From Orychophragmus violaceus (taxonomy: Eukaryota > Streptophyta > Magnoliopsida > Brassicales > Brassicaceae), in the NCBI GenBank assembly GCA_030180135.1, contig CM058238.1, forward strand, positions 94,919,507 to 94,983,506: a stretch of DNA of 64,000 bases. Reading direction: 5' to 3'. Both the position numbers and the translations under genes were made by a program. Of the stretch, positions 22,241 through 34,605 are shown piece by piece. Under the pieces are notes generated by a model that searched no databases, had not been told where the DNA came from, and was given only the letters and a program-made list of their open reading frames with translations. Positions within the stretch are counted from its first letter, which is position 1. Each line of letters begins with the position of its first letter.

Positions 22241-24516
22241 ATGGAAACTTGCATTTTGGCCTTAGAATCCTTCTCGGCGGTGCATCTGGTCAGGATTATC
22301 CATCACGTTAGTCAGTATGGCCAAGATAGTCCTTTCCGTCAGTTCGTTTCCATCCCGTCAGTCAGTATGGCCGAGATAGTCATTCCCGTCAGTTCGTTTC
22401 CATCCCGTCAGTCATTCAGGCTGCGAGAATGCTAGTCCTTTGTTGTTTTGGCCGAGGGATTCCACACCTTACGTCATTTAGGGTGGTTTATGGCCGAGAT
22501 AGTCCTTCCCGGCGGTTCATCCGGTCAGGATAATCCATCACGTCAGTCAGTATGGCCGAGATAGTCCTTCCCGTCAGTTCGTTTCCATCCTGTTAGTCAG
22601 TATGGCCGAGATAGTCCTTCCCGGCGGTTGCATCCGGTCAGGATAATCCATCACGTCAGTCAGTATGGCCGAGATAGTCCTTCCCGTCAGTTCGTTTCCA
22701 TCCCGTCAGTCAGTATGGCCGAGATAGTCCTTCCCGTCAGTTCGTTTCCATCCCATTAGTCAGTATGGCCGAGATAGTCCTTCACGTCAGTTTGTTTCCA
22801 TCCCGTTAGTTAGTATGGCCGAGATAGTCCTTCACGTCAGTTCGTTTCCATCCCGTCAGTCATTTTGGCCGCGAGAATGCTAGTCCTTTGTTTTTTTGGT
22901 CGAGGGATTCCACACCTTACGTCATTTAGGGTGCTTTTTTGGCCTTAGGATCCTTCCCGGCGGTTCATCCGGTCATGATAATCCATCCCGTCAGGCAGTA
23001 TGGCCGAGATAGTCCTTCACGTCAGTTCATTAGGAGGTTTTGGCCTTAGGATCCTTCCCCCGGTGGTTAGAATCAGTTTATCCTATCCCGTCATTGTTTT
23101 TTCCACCAATTTCTTCACCAGACCTCTTTGTTATCCATTTGAGAGGTTTGGGTCTTGATAGTTTCAAAAAAACTCGAGTCAATTTATTTCGGGTCATGGA
23201 ACCTTGGTTCTCGGTAGGCTATAACCTTCCCACGGTGTACAGACGGGTTTTTCGGGTCATTTGATTTCCACCAATTTCTTCACCAGACCTCTTTTATATC
23301 CGATTTTAAGGTTTTTGGTCATGATAGTTTCAAAAAAATTCGATCCAATTCTTCCTGGGTCATGGAAACTTGCATTTTGGCCTTAGAATCCTTCTCGGCG
23401 GTGCATCTGGTCAGGATAATCCATCACGTCAGTCATTATGGCCGATATAGTCCTTCCCGTCAGTTCGTTTCCATCCCGTTAGTCAGTATGGCCGAGATAG
23501 TCCTTCACGTCACTTCATTAGGAGGTTTTGGCCTTAGAATCCTTCTCGGCGGTGCATCTGGTCAGGATAATCCATCACGTCAGTCAGTATGGCCGAGATA
23601 GTCCTTCCCGTCAGTTCGTTTCCATCCCGTTAGTCAGTATGGCCGAGATAGTCCTTCACGTCAGTTCGTTTCCGTCCCGTCAGTCATTCTGGCCGCGAGA
23701 ATGCTAGTCCTTTGTTGTTTTGGCCGAGGGATTCCACACCTTACGTCATTAGGGTGGTTTTTTGGCCTTAGGATCCTTCCCGGCTGTTCATCCGGTCATG
23801 ATAATCCATCCCGTCAATCAGTATGGCCGAGATATTCCTTCCCGTCAGTCCATTAGGAGGTTTTGGCCTTAGGATCCTTCTCTGCGGTGCATCTGGTCAG
23901 GATAATCCATCACGTCAGTCAGTATGGCCGAGATAGTCCTTTCCGTCAGTTCGTTTCCATCCCGTCAGTCAGTATGGCCGAGATAGTCATTCCCGTCAGT
24001 TCGTTTCCATCCCGTCAGTCATTCTGGCCGTAAGAATGCTAGTCCTTTGTTGTTTTTGCCGAGGGATTCCACACCTTACGTCATTTAGGGTGGTTTTTTG
24101 GCCTTAGGATCCTTCCCGGCGGTTCATCCGGTCATGATAATCCATCCCGTCAATCTGTAAGGCCGGGACAGTCCTTCACGTCAGTTCATTAGGAGGTTTT
24201 GGCCTTAGGATCCTTCCCCCGGTGGATAGAATCAGTTTATCCTATCCCGTCATTGTTTTTTCCACCAATTTCTTCACCAGACCTCTTTTTATCCATTTGA
24301 GAGGTTTGGGTCTTGATAGTTTCAAAAAAACTCGAGTCAATTTTTTCGGGTCAAGGAACCTTGGTTCTCGGTAGGCTATAACCTTCCCACGGTGTATAGA
24401 CGGGTTTTTCGGGTCATTTGTTTTCCACCAATTTCTTCACCAGACCTCTTTGTTATCCATTTGAGAGGTTTGGGTCTTGATAGTTTCAAAAAAACTCGAT
24501 TCAATTATTTCGGGTC
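22241..24516. repeat. Transition zone with first appearance of module D
   Basis: The regular HOR stops. Module D ('gagaatgctagtcctttgtt' onward, through 'gattccacaccttacgtcattt', to 'agggtgg') appears for the first time at about 22424 and recurs at about 22870, 23695 and 24030. It is combined with 'ggcggttcatccggtcatgataatcc' and 50-bp subrepeats in irregular order, and units are more diverged than in the flanking domains. The open frames here (64-79 codons) are repeat translations, not genes. Confidence 0.85.
22545..22860. repeat. Local expansion of the 50-bp subrepeat
   Basis: At least six 'gtatggccgagatagtcc' units with 'cagttcgtttccatcc' links follow each other here, mostly 50 bp apart, with one 'ccggcggttgcatccggtcagg' insertion near 22622. 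This is the longest run of the short subrepeat in the window. Confidence 0.85.
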
Positions 24517-25851
24517 ATGGAACCTTGGTTCTCGGTAGGCTATAACCTTCCCACGGTGTATAGACGGGTTTTTCGGGTCATTTGTTTTCCACCAATTTCT
24601 TCACCAGACCTCTTTGTTATCCATTTGAGAGGTTTGGGTCTTGATAGTTTCAAAAAAACTCGAGTCAATTTTTTCGGGTCAAGGAACCTTGGTTCTCGGT
24701 AGGCTATAACCTTCCCACGGTGTATAGACGGGTTTTTCAGGTCATTTGTTTTCCACCAATTTCTTCACCAGACCTCTATTATATCCCATTTTAAGGGTTT
24801 TGGTCATGATAGTTTCAATAAAACTCGATCCAATTCTTCCTGGGTCATGGAAACTTGCATTTTGGCCTAAGAATCCTTCTCGGCGGTGCATCTGGTCAGG
24901 ATAATCCATCACGTCAGTCAGTATGGCCGAGATAGTCCTTCCCGTCAGTTCGTTTCCATCCCGTTAGTCAGTATGGCCGAGATAGTCCTTCACGTCTGTT
25001 CGTTTCCGTCCCGTCAGTCATTCTGGCCGCGAGAATGCTAGTCCTTTGTTGTTTTGGCCGAGGGATTCCACACCTTACGTCATTAGGGTGGTTTTTTGGC
25101 CTTAGGATCCTTCCCGGCGGTTCATCCGGTCATGATAATCCATCCCGTCAATCAGTATGGCCGAGATATTCCTTCCCGTCAGTCCATTAGGAGGTTTTGG
25201 CCTTAGGATCCTTTTCGGCGGTGCATCTGGTCAGGATAATCCATCATGTCAGTCAGTATGGCCGAGATAGTCCTTTCCGTCAGTTAGTTTCCATCCCGTC
25301 AGTCAGTATGGCCGAGATAGTCATTCCCGTCAGTTCGTTTCCATCCCGTCAGTCATTCTGGCCGCAAGAATGCTAGTCCTTTGTTGTTTTTGCCGAGGGA
25401 TTCCACACCTTACGTCATTTAGGGTGGTTTTTTGGCCTTAGGATCCTTCCCGGCGGTTCATCCGGTCATGATAATCCATCCCGTCAATCAGTAAGGCCGA
25501 GACAGTCCTTCACGTCAGTTCATTAGGAGGTTTTGGCCTTAGGATCCTTCCCCCGGTGGATAGAATCAGTTTATCCTATCCCGTCATTGTTTTTTCCACC
25601 AATTTCTTCACCAGACCTCTTTGTTATCCATTTGAGAGGTTTGGGTCTTGATAGTTTCAAAAAAACTCGAGTCAATTTTTTCGGGTCAAGGAACCTTGGT
25701 TCTCGGTAGGCTATAACCTTCCCACGGTGTATAGACGGGTTTTTCGGGTCATTTGTTTTCCACCAATTTCTTCACCAGACCTCTTTGTTATCCATTTGAG
25801 AGGTTTGGGTCTTGATAGTTTCAAAAAAACTCGATTCAATTATTTCGGGTC
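24517..25851. repeat. 1335-bp higher-order repeat, copy 1
   Basis: Starts at 'atggaaccttgg'. It contains tandem 164-bp units, a 437-type tail, 50-bp subrepeats and two forms of module D, one with 'ccgcgagaatgc' and one with 'ccgcaagaatgc'. Equivalent starts at 25852 and 27187 are exactly 1335 bp apart. Variants 'caataaaactcg' and 'cacgtctgttcg' are shared among copies. Confidence 0.92.
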
Positions 25852-27186
25852 ATGGAACCTTGGTTCTCGGTAGGCTATAACCTTCCCACGGTGTATAGAC
25901 GGGTTTTTCGGGTCATTTGTTTTCCACCAATTTCTTCACCAGACCTCTTTGTTATCCATTTGAGAGGTTTGGGTCTTGATAGTTTCAAAAAAACTCGAGT
26001 CAATTTTTTCGGGTCAAGGAACCTTGGTTCTCGGTAGGCTATAACCTTCCCACGGTGTATAGACGGGTTTTTCAGGTCATTTGTTTTCCACCAATTTCTT
26101 CACCAGACCTCTATTATATCCCATTTTAAGGGTTTTGGTCATGATAGTTTCAATAAAACTCGATCCAATTCTTCCTGGGTCATGGAAACTTGCATTTTGG
26201 CCTTAGAATCCTTCTCGGCGGTGCATCTGGTCAGGATAATCCATCACGTCAGTCAGTATGGCCGAGATAGTCCTTCCCGTCAGTTCGTTTCCATCCCGTT
26301 AGTCAGTATGGCCGAGATAGTCCTTCACGTCTGTTCGTTTCCGTCCCGTCAGTCATTCTGGCCGCGAGAATGCTAGTCCTTTGTTGTTTTGGCCGAGGGA
26401 TTCCACACCTTACGTCATTAGGGTGGTTTTTTGGCCTTAGGATCCTTCCCGGCGGTTCATCCGGTCATGATAATCCATCCCGTCAATCAGTATGGCCGAG
26501 ATATTCCTTCCCGTCAGTCCATTAGGAGGTTTTGGCCTTAGGATCCTTCTCGGCGGTGCATCTGGTCAGGATAATCCATCACGTCAGTCAGTATGGCCGA
26601 GATAGTCCTTTCCGTCAGTTCGTTTCCATCCCGTCAGTCAGTATGGCCGAGATAGTCATTCCCGTCAGTTCGTTTCCATCCCGTCAGTCATTCTGGCCGC
26701 AAGAATGCTAGTCCTTTGTTGTTTTTGCCGAGGGATTCCACACCTTACGTCATTTAGGGTGGTTTTTTGGCCTTAGGATCCTTCCCGGCGGTTCATCCGG
26801 TCATGATAATCCATCCCGTCAATCAGTAAGGCCGAGACAGTCCTTCACGTCAGTTCATTAGGAGGTTTTGGCCTTAGGATCCTTCCCCCGGTGGATAGAA
26901 TCAGTTTATCCTATCCCGTCATTGTTTTTTCCACCAATTTCTTCACCAGACCTCTTTGTTATCCATTTGAGAGGTTTGGGTCTTGATAGTTTCAAAAAAA
27001 CTCGAGTCAATTTTTTCGGGTCAAGGAACCTTGGTTCTCGGTAGGCTATAACCTTCCCACGGTGTATAGACGGGTTTTTCGGGTCATTTGTTTTCCACCA
27101 ATTTCTTCACCAGACCTCTTTGTTATCCATTTGAGAGGTTTGGGTCTTGATAGTTTCAAAAAAACTCGATTCAATTATTTCGGGTC
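25852..27186. repeat. 1335-bp higher-order repeat, copy 2
   Basis: Same order and diagnostic variants as the preceding copy ('caataaaactcg' near 26154, 'cacgtctgttcg' near 26328, 'cagtaaggccgagacag' near 26826). Few substitutions separate the two by eye, so this is a recent tandem amplification. Confidence 0.92.
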
Positions 27187-28020
27187 ATGGAACCTTGGTT
27201 CTCGGTAGGCTATAACCTTCCCACGGTGTATAGACGGGTTTTTCGGGTCATTTGTTTTCCACCAATTTCTTCACCAGACCTCTTTGTTATCCATTTGAGA
27301 GGTTTGGGTCTTGATAGTTTCAAAAAAACTCGATTCAATTATTTCGGGTCATGGAACCTTGGTTCTCGGTAGGCTATAACCTTCCCACGGTGTATAGACG
27401 GGTTTTTCGGGTCATTTGTTTTCCACCAATTTCTTCACCAGACCTCTTTGTTATCCATTTGAGAGGTTTGGGTCTTGATAGTTTCAAAAAAACTCGAGTC
27501 AATTTTTCCGGGTCAAGGAACCTTGGTTCTCGGTAGGCTATAACCTTCCCACGGTGTATAGACGGGTTTTTCGGGTCATTTGTTTTCCACCAATTTCTTC
27601 ACCAGACCTCTTTGTTATCCATTTGAGAGGTTTGGGTCTTGATAGTTTCAAAAAAACTCGATTCAATTATTTCGGGTCATGGAACCTTGGTTCTCGGTAG
27701 GCTATAACCTTCCCACGGTGTATAGACGGGTTTTTCGGGTCATTTGTTTTCCACCAATTTCTTCACCAGACCTCTTTGTTATCCATTTGAGAGGTTTGGG
27801 TCTTGATAGTTTCAAAAAAACTCGAGTCAATTTTTCCGGGTCAAGGAACCTTGGTTCTCGGTAGGCTATAACCTTCCCACGGTGTATAGACGGGTTTTTC
27901 GGGTCATTTGTTTTCCACCAATTTCTTCACCAGACCTCTTTTATATCCCATTTTAAGGGTTTTGGTCATGATAGTTTCAATAAAACTCGATCCAATTCTT
28001 CCTGGGTCATGGAAACTTGC
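27037..28020. repeat. Pure run of six 164-bp monomers
   Basis: 'ctcggtaggctataacc' starts at 27037, 27201, 27365, 27529, 27693 and 27857, all 164 bp apart. Other copies of this HOR have three such units. Two alternating types are visible, 'actcgattcaattatttcggg' followed by 'catgg', and 'actcgagtcaattttt' followed by 'caagg', so pairs of 164-bp units (328 bp) were probably duplicated. This run exposes the basic monomer length most clearly. Confidence 0.92.
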
Positions 28021-29013
28021 ATTTTGGCCTTAGAATCCTTCTCGGCGGTGCATCTGGTCAGGATAATCCATCACGTCAGTCAGTATGGCCGAGATAGTCC
28101 TTCCCGTCAGTTCGTTTCCATCCCGTTAGTCTGTATGGCCGAGATAGTCCTTCACGTCTGTTCGTTTTCGTCCCGTCAGTCATTCTGGCCGCGAGAATGC
28201 TAGTCCTTTGTTGTTTTGGCCGAGGGATTCCACACCTTACGTCATTAGGGTGGTTTTTTGGCCTTCGGATCCTTCCCGGCGGTTCATCCGGTCATGATAA
28301 TCCATCCCGTCAATCAGTATGGCCGAGATATTCCTTCCCGTCAGTCCATTAGGAGGTTTTGGGCTTAGGATCCTTCTCGGCGGTGCATCTGGTCAGGATA
28401 ATCCATCACGTCAGTCAGTATGGCCGAGATAGTCCTTTCCGTCAGTTCGTTTCCATCCCGTCAGTCAGTATGGCCGAGATAGTCATTCCCGTCAGTTCGT
28501 TTCCATCCCGTCAGTCATTCTGGCCGCAAGAATGCTAGTCCTTTGTTGTTTTTGCCGAGGGATTCCACACCTTATGTCATTTAGGGTGGTTTTTTGGCCT
28601 TAGGATCCTTCCCGGCGGTTCATCCGGTCATGATAATCCATCCCGTCAATCAGTAAGGCCGAGACAGTCCTTCACGTCAGTTCATTAGGAGGTTTTGGCC
28701 TTAGGATCCTTCCCCCGGTGGATAGAATCAGTTTATCCTATCCCGTCATTGTTTTTTCCACCAATTTCTTCACTAGACCTCTTTGTTATTCATTTGAGAG
28801 GTTTGGGTCTTGATAGTTTCAAAAAAACTCGAGTCAATTTTTTCGGGTCAAGGAACCTTGGTTCTCGGTAGGCTATAACCTTCCCACGGTGTATAGACGG
28901 GTTTTTCGGGTCATTTGTTTTCCACCAATTTCTTCACCAGACCTCTTTGTTATCCATTTGAGAGGTTTGGGTCTTGATAGTTTCAAAAAAACTCGATTCA
29001 ATTATTTCGGGTC
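27187..29013. repeat. 1335-bp higher-order repeat, copy 3, expanded to 1827 bp
   Basis: The distance to the next equivalent start is 1827 bp, exactly 1335 + 3 x 164. The extra length is three added 164-bp units in the 27.2-27.9 kb part; the remainder matches copies 1 and 2, including 'caataaaactcg' and 'cacgtctgttcg'. Confidence 0.92.
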
Positions 29014-29343
29014 ATGGAACCTTGGTTCTCGGTAGGCTATAACCTTCCCATGGTGTATAGACGGGTTTTTCGGGTCATTTGTTTTCCACCAATTTCTTCA
29101 CCAGACCTCTTTGTTATCCATTTGAGAGGTTTGGGTCTTGATAGTTTCAAAAAAACTCGAGTCAATTTTTTCGGGTCAAGGAACCTTGGTTCTCGGTAGG
29201 CTATAACCTTCCCACGGTGTATAGACGGGTTTTTCGGGTCATTTGTTTTCCACCAATTTCTTCACCAGACCTCTTTTATATCCCATTTTAAGGGTTTTGG
29301 TCATGATAGTTTCAAAAAAACTTGATCCAATTCTTCCTGGGTC
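29014..29343. repeat. Truncated start of a fourth 1335-bp higher-order repeat
   Basis: Begins as the other copies do ('atggaaccttgg', with a private 'cccatggtg' at about 29048). After about 330 bp it switches to the block that starts at 29344, whose 'aataatacatcacgttag' variant is typical of the distant block at 46.8-49 kb. Confidence 0.8.
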
Positions 29344-31287
29344 ATGGAAACTTGCATTTCGGCCTTAGAATCCTTCTCGGCGGTGCATCTGGTCAGGATA
29401 ATACATCACGTTAGTCAGTATGGCCAAGATAGTCCTTTCCGTCAGTTCGTTTCCATCCCGTCAGTCAGTATGGCCGAGATAGTCATTCCCGTCAGTTCGT
29501 TTCCATCCCGTCAGTCATTCTGGCCGCGAGAATGCTAGTCCTTTGTTGTTTTGGCCGAGGGATTCCACACCTTACGTCATTTAGGGTGGTTTTTTGGCCA
29601 TAGGATCCTTCCCGGCGGTTCATCCGGTCATGATAATCCATCCCGTCAATCAGTATGGCCGAGACAGTCCTTCCCGTCAGTCCATTAGGAGGTTTTTTGG
29701 CCTTAGGATCCTTCCCGACGGTTCATCCGGTCATGATAATCCATCACGTCAGTCAGTATGGCTGAGATATTCCTTCCCGTCAGTCCATTAGGAGGTTTTG
29801 GCCTTAGGATCCTTCCCCCGGTGGATAGAATCAGTTTATCCTATCCCGTCAATGTTTTTTCCACCAATTTCTTCACCAGACCTCTTTGTTATCCATTTGA
29901 GAGGTTTGGGTCTTGATAGTTTCAAAAAAACTCGAGTCAATTTTTTCGGGACAAGGAACCTTGGTTCTCGGTAGGCTATAACCTTCCCACGGTGTATAGA
30001 CGGGTTTTTTGGGTCATTTGTTTTCCACCAATTTCTTCATCAGACCTCTTTTATATCCCATTTTAAGGGTTTTGGTCATGATAGTTTCAAAAAAACTCGA
30101 TCCAATTCTTCCTGGGTCATGGAAACTTGCATTTTGGCCTTAGAATCCTTCTCGGCGGTGCATATGGTCAGGATAATCCATCCCGTTAGTCAGTAAGGCC
30201 GAGATAGTCCTTCCCGTCAGTCCATTAGGAGGTTTTGGCCTTAGGATCCTTCCCCCGGGGGATAAAATCAGTTTATCCTATCCCGTCATTGTTTTTTCCA
30301 CCAATTTCTTCACCAGACCACTTTGTTATCCATTTGAGAGGTTTGGGTCTTGATAGTTTCAAAAAAACTCGAGTCAATTTTTTCGGGTCAAGGCACCTTG
30401 GTTCTCGGTAGGCTATAACCTTCCCACGGTGTATAGACGAGTTTTCGGGTCATTTGTTTTCCACCAATTTCTTCACCAGACCTCTTTTATATCCCATTTT
30501 AAGGGTTTTGGTCATGATAGTTTCAAAAAAACTCGATCCAATTCTTCCTGGGTCATGGAAACTTGCATTTTGGCCTTAGAATCCTTCTCGGCGGTGCATC
30601 TGGTCAGGATAATCCATCACGTCAGTCAGTATGGCCGAGATAGTCCTTCCCGTCAGTTCGTTTCCATCCCTTTAGTCAGTATGGCCGAGATAGTCCTTCC
30701 CGTCAGTTCGTTTCCATCCCGTTAGTCAGTATGGCCGAGATAGTCCTTCACGTCAGTTTGTTTCCGTCCCGTCAGTAATTCTGGCCGCGAGAATGCTAGT
30801 CCTTTGTTTTTTTGGTCGTGGGATTCCACACCTTACGTCATTTAGGGTGGTTTTTTGGCCTTAGGATCCTTCCCGGCGGTTCATCCGGTCATGATAATCC
30901 ATCCCGTCAATCAGTATGGTCGAGATAGTCCTTTCCGCCAGTTCGTTTCCATCCCGTCAGTCAGTATGGACGAGATAGTCATTCCCGTCAGTTCGTTTCC
31001 ATCCCATCAGTCATTCTGGCCGCGAGAATGCTAGTCCTTTGTTATTTTGGTCAAGGGATTCCACACCTTACGTCATTTAGGGTGGTTTTTTGGCCTTAGG
31101 ATCCTTCCCGTCGGTTCATCCGGTCATGATAATCCATCCCGTCAATCAGTATGGCCGAGACAGTCCTTCCCGTCAGTCCATTAGGAGGTTTTTTGGCCTT
31201 AGGATCCTTCCCGGCGGTTCATCCGGTCATGATAATCCATCACGTCAGTCAGTATGGCTGAGATATTCCTTCCCGTCAGTCCATTAG
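29344..31287. repeat. Satellite block also present at 48.9-50.8 kb
   Basis: This stretch is collinear with 48896-50839 at a constant offset of 19552 bp over most of its length (29594 with 49146, 31090 with 50642). Shared unusual variants include 'aataatacatcacg', 'ttcgggacaaggaacc', 'cggtgcatatggtc', 'cagaccactttg', 'caaggcacctt', 'atccctttagt' and 'ggtcgtggga'. Single-base indels separate them ('gagttttcggg' near 30440 here; 'gtgggatccac' near 50373 there). A third and fourth version lie at 52167-53467 and 55445-57674. Confidence 0.9.
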
Positions 31288-32482
31288 GAGGTTTTGGCCT
31301 TAGGATCCTTCCCCCGGTGGATAGAATCAGTTTATCATATCCCGTCATTGTTTTTTCCACCAATTTCTTCACCAGACCTCTTTGTTATCCATTTGAGAGG
31401 TTTGGGTCTTGATAGTTTCAAAAAAACTCGAGTCAATTTTTTCGGGTCAAGGAACCTTGGTTCTCGGTAGGCTATAACCTTCCCACGGTGTATAGACGGG
31501 TTTTTTGGGTCATTTGTTTTCCACCAATTTCTTCACCAGACCTCTTTTATATCCCATTTTAAGGGTTTTGGTCATGATAGTTTCAAAAAAACTCGATCCA
31601 ATTCTTCCTGGGTCATGGAAACTTGCATTTTGGCCTTAGAATCCTTCTCGGCGGTGCATCTGGTCAGGATAATCCATCCCGTTAGTCAGTATGGCCGAGA
31701 TAGTCCTTCCCGTCAGTCCATTAGGAGGTTTTGGCCTTAGGATCCTTCCCCCGGTGGATAGAATCAGTTTATCCTATCCCGTCATTGTTTTTTCCACCAA
31801 TTTCTTCACCAGACCTCTTTGTTATCCACTTGAGAGGTTTGGGTCTTGATAGTTTCAAAAAAACTCGAGTCAATTTTTTCGGGTCAAGGAACCTTGGTTC
31901 TCAGTAGGCTATAACCTTCCCACGGTGTATAGACGGGTTTTTCGGGTCATTTGTTTTCCACCAATTTCTTCACCAGACCTCTTTTATATCCCATTTTAAG
32001 GGTTTTGGTCATGATAGTTTCAAAAAAACTCGATCCAATTCTTCCTGGGTCATGGAAACTTGCATTTTGGCTTTAGAATCCTTCTCGGCGGTGCATCTGG
32101 TCAGGATAATCCATCCCGTTAGTCAGTATGGCCGAGATAGTCCTTCCCGTCAGTCCATTAGGAGGTTTTGGCCTTAGGATCCTTCCCCCGGTGGATAGAA
32201 TCAGTTTATCCTATCCCGTCATTGTTTTTTCCACCAATTTCTTCACCAGACCTCTTTGTTATCCATTTGAGAGGTTTGGGTCTTGATAGTTTCAAAAAAA
32301 CTCGAGTCAATTTTTTTGGGTCAAGGAACCTTGGTTCTCGGTAGGCTATAACCTTCCCACGGTGTATAGACGGGTTTTTCAGGTCATTTTTTTTCCACCA
32401 ATTTCTTCACCAGACCTCTTTTATATCCCATTTTAAGGGTTTTGGTCATGATAGTTTCAAAAAAACTCGATCCAATTCTTCC
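31288..32482. repeat. Short run of plain 437-bp units
   Basis: Nearly three units without module D or 50-bp expansion, resembling domain I monomers. Private variants include 'tatccacttgagagg' (about 31826) and 'ttctcagtaggc' (about 31901). It links the 29-31 kb block to the HOR domain beginning at about 32.5 kb. Confidence 0.85.
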
Positions 32483-34605
32483 TTGGTCATGGAAACTTGC
32501 ATTTTGGCCTTAGAATCCTTCTCGGTGGTGGATCTGGTCAGGATAATCCATCCCGTCAGTCAGTATGGCCGAGATAGTCATTCCCGTCAGTTCGTTTCCA
32601 TCCCGTCAGTCATTCTGGCCGCGAGAATGCTAGTCCTTTGTTTTTTTGGTCGAGGGATTCCACACCTTACGTCATTTAGGGTGGTTTTTTGGCCTTAGGA
32701 TCCTTCCCGGCGGTTCATCCGGTCAGTCCATTAGGAGGTTTTGGCCTTAGGATCCTTCCCCCGGTGGATAGAATCAGTTTATCCTATCCCGTCATTGTTT
32801 TTTCCACCAATTTCTTCTCCAGACCTCTTTGTTATCCATTTGAGAGGTTTGGGTCTTGATAGTTTCATAAAAACTCGAGTCAATTTTTTTCGGGTCATGG
32901 AACCTTGGTTCTCGGTAGGCTATAACCTTCCCACGGTGTATAGACGGGTTTTTCGGGTCATTTGTTTTCCACCAATTTCTTCACCAGACCTCTTTTATAT
33001 CCCATTTTAAGGGTTTTGGTCATGATAGTTTCAAAAAAACTCGATCCAATTCTTCCTGGGTCATGGAAACTTGCATTTTGACCTTAGAATCCTTCTCGGC
33101 GGTGCATCTGGTCAGGATAATCTATCCCGTTAGTCAGTATGGCCGAGATAGTCCTTCCCGTCAGTCCATTAGGAGGTTTTGGCCTTAGGATCCTTCCCCC
33201 GGTGGATAGAATCAGTTTATCCTATCCCGTCATTGTTTTTTCCACCAATTTCTTCACCAGACCTATTTGTTATCCATTCGAGAGGTTTGGGTCTAGATAG
33301 TTTCAAAAAAACTCGAGTCAATTTTTTCGGGTCATGGAACCTTGGTTCTCGGTAGGCTATAACCTTCCCACGGTGTATAGACGGGTTTTTCGGGTCATTT
33401 GTTTTCCACCAATTTCTTCACCAGACCTCTTTTATATCCAATTTTAAGGGTTTTGGTCATGATAGTTTCAAAAAAACTCGATCCAATTCTTACTGGGTCA
33501 TGGAAACTTGCATTTTGGCCTTAGAATCCTTCTCGGCGGTGCATCTGGTCAGGATAATCCATCCCGTTAGTCAGTATGGCCGAGATAGTCCTTCCCGTCA
33601 GTCCATTAGGAGGTTTTGGCCTTAGGATCCTTCCCCCGGTGGATAGAATCAGTTTATCCTATCCCGTCATTGTTTTTACCACCAATTTCTTCACCAGACC
33701 TCTTTGTTATCCATTTGAGAGGTTTGGGTCTTGATAGTTTCAAAAAAACTCGAGTCAATTTTTTCGGGTCAAGGGACCTTGGTTCTCGGTAGGGCTATAA
33801 CCTTCCCACGGTGTATAGACAGGTTTTTCGGGTCATTTGTTTTCCACCAATTTCTTCACCAGACCTCTTTTATATCCCATTTTAAGGGTTTTGGTCATGA
33901 TAGTTTCAAAAAATCTCGATCCAATTCTTCCTGGGTCATGGAAACTTGCATTTTGGCCTTAGAATCCTTCTCGGCGGTGCATCTGGTCAGGATAATCCAT
34001 CCCGTTAGTCAGTATGGCCGAGATAGTCCTTCCCGTCAGTCCATTAGGAGGTTTTGGCCTTAGGATCCTTCCCCCAGTGGATAGAATCAGTTTATCCTAT
34101 CCCATCATTGTTTTTTCCACCAATTTCTTCACCAGACCTCTTTGTTATCCATTTGAGAGGTTTGGGTCTTGATAGTTTCAAAAAAACTCGAGTCAATTTT
34201 TTTGGGTCAAGGAACCTTGGTTCTCGGTAGGCTATAACCTTCCCACGGTGTATAGACGGGTTTTTCAGGTCATTTTTTTCCACCAATTTCTTCACCAGAC
34301 CTCTTTTATATCCCATTTTAAGGGTTTTGGTCATGATAGTTTCAAAAAAACTCGATCCAATTCTTCCTGGGTCATGGAAACTTGCATTTTGGCCTTAGAA
34401 TCCTTCTCGGCGGTGCATCTGGTCAGGATAATCCATCCCGTCAGTCAGTATGGCCGAGATAGTCATTCCCGTCAGTTCGTTTCCATCCCGTCAGTCATTC
34501 TGGCCGCGAGAATGCTAGTCCTTTGTTTTTTTGGTCGAGGGATTCCACACCTTACGTCATTTAGGGTGGTTTTTTGGCCTTAGGATCCTTCCCGGCGGTT
34601 CATCC
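32483..34605. repeat. Domain III higher-order repeat, first 1885-bp copy and entry
   Basis: Module D here is followed by the fused junction 'ccggtcagtccattagg' (at about 32719) instead of the usual 'ccggtcatgataatcc'. The next copy of this junction is 1885 bp downstream. The copy contains four 437-bp-type units with marks 'tttcataaaaactcg', 'tatttgttatccattcgag' with 'gtctagatag', 'gtttttaccacc' with 'agggctataacc', and 'ttttttccacc' after 'ttttcaggtc'. Confidence 0.88.

Noticed and set aside
22424..22500. 'tttagggtgg' in module D as a plant telomere repeat trace
   Set aside because: It holds a single TTTAGGG match per module, never in tandem. One 7-base match is expected by chance and amplified with the module.
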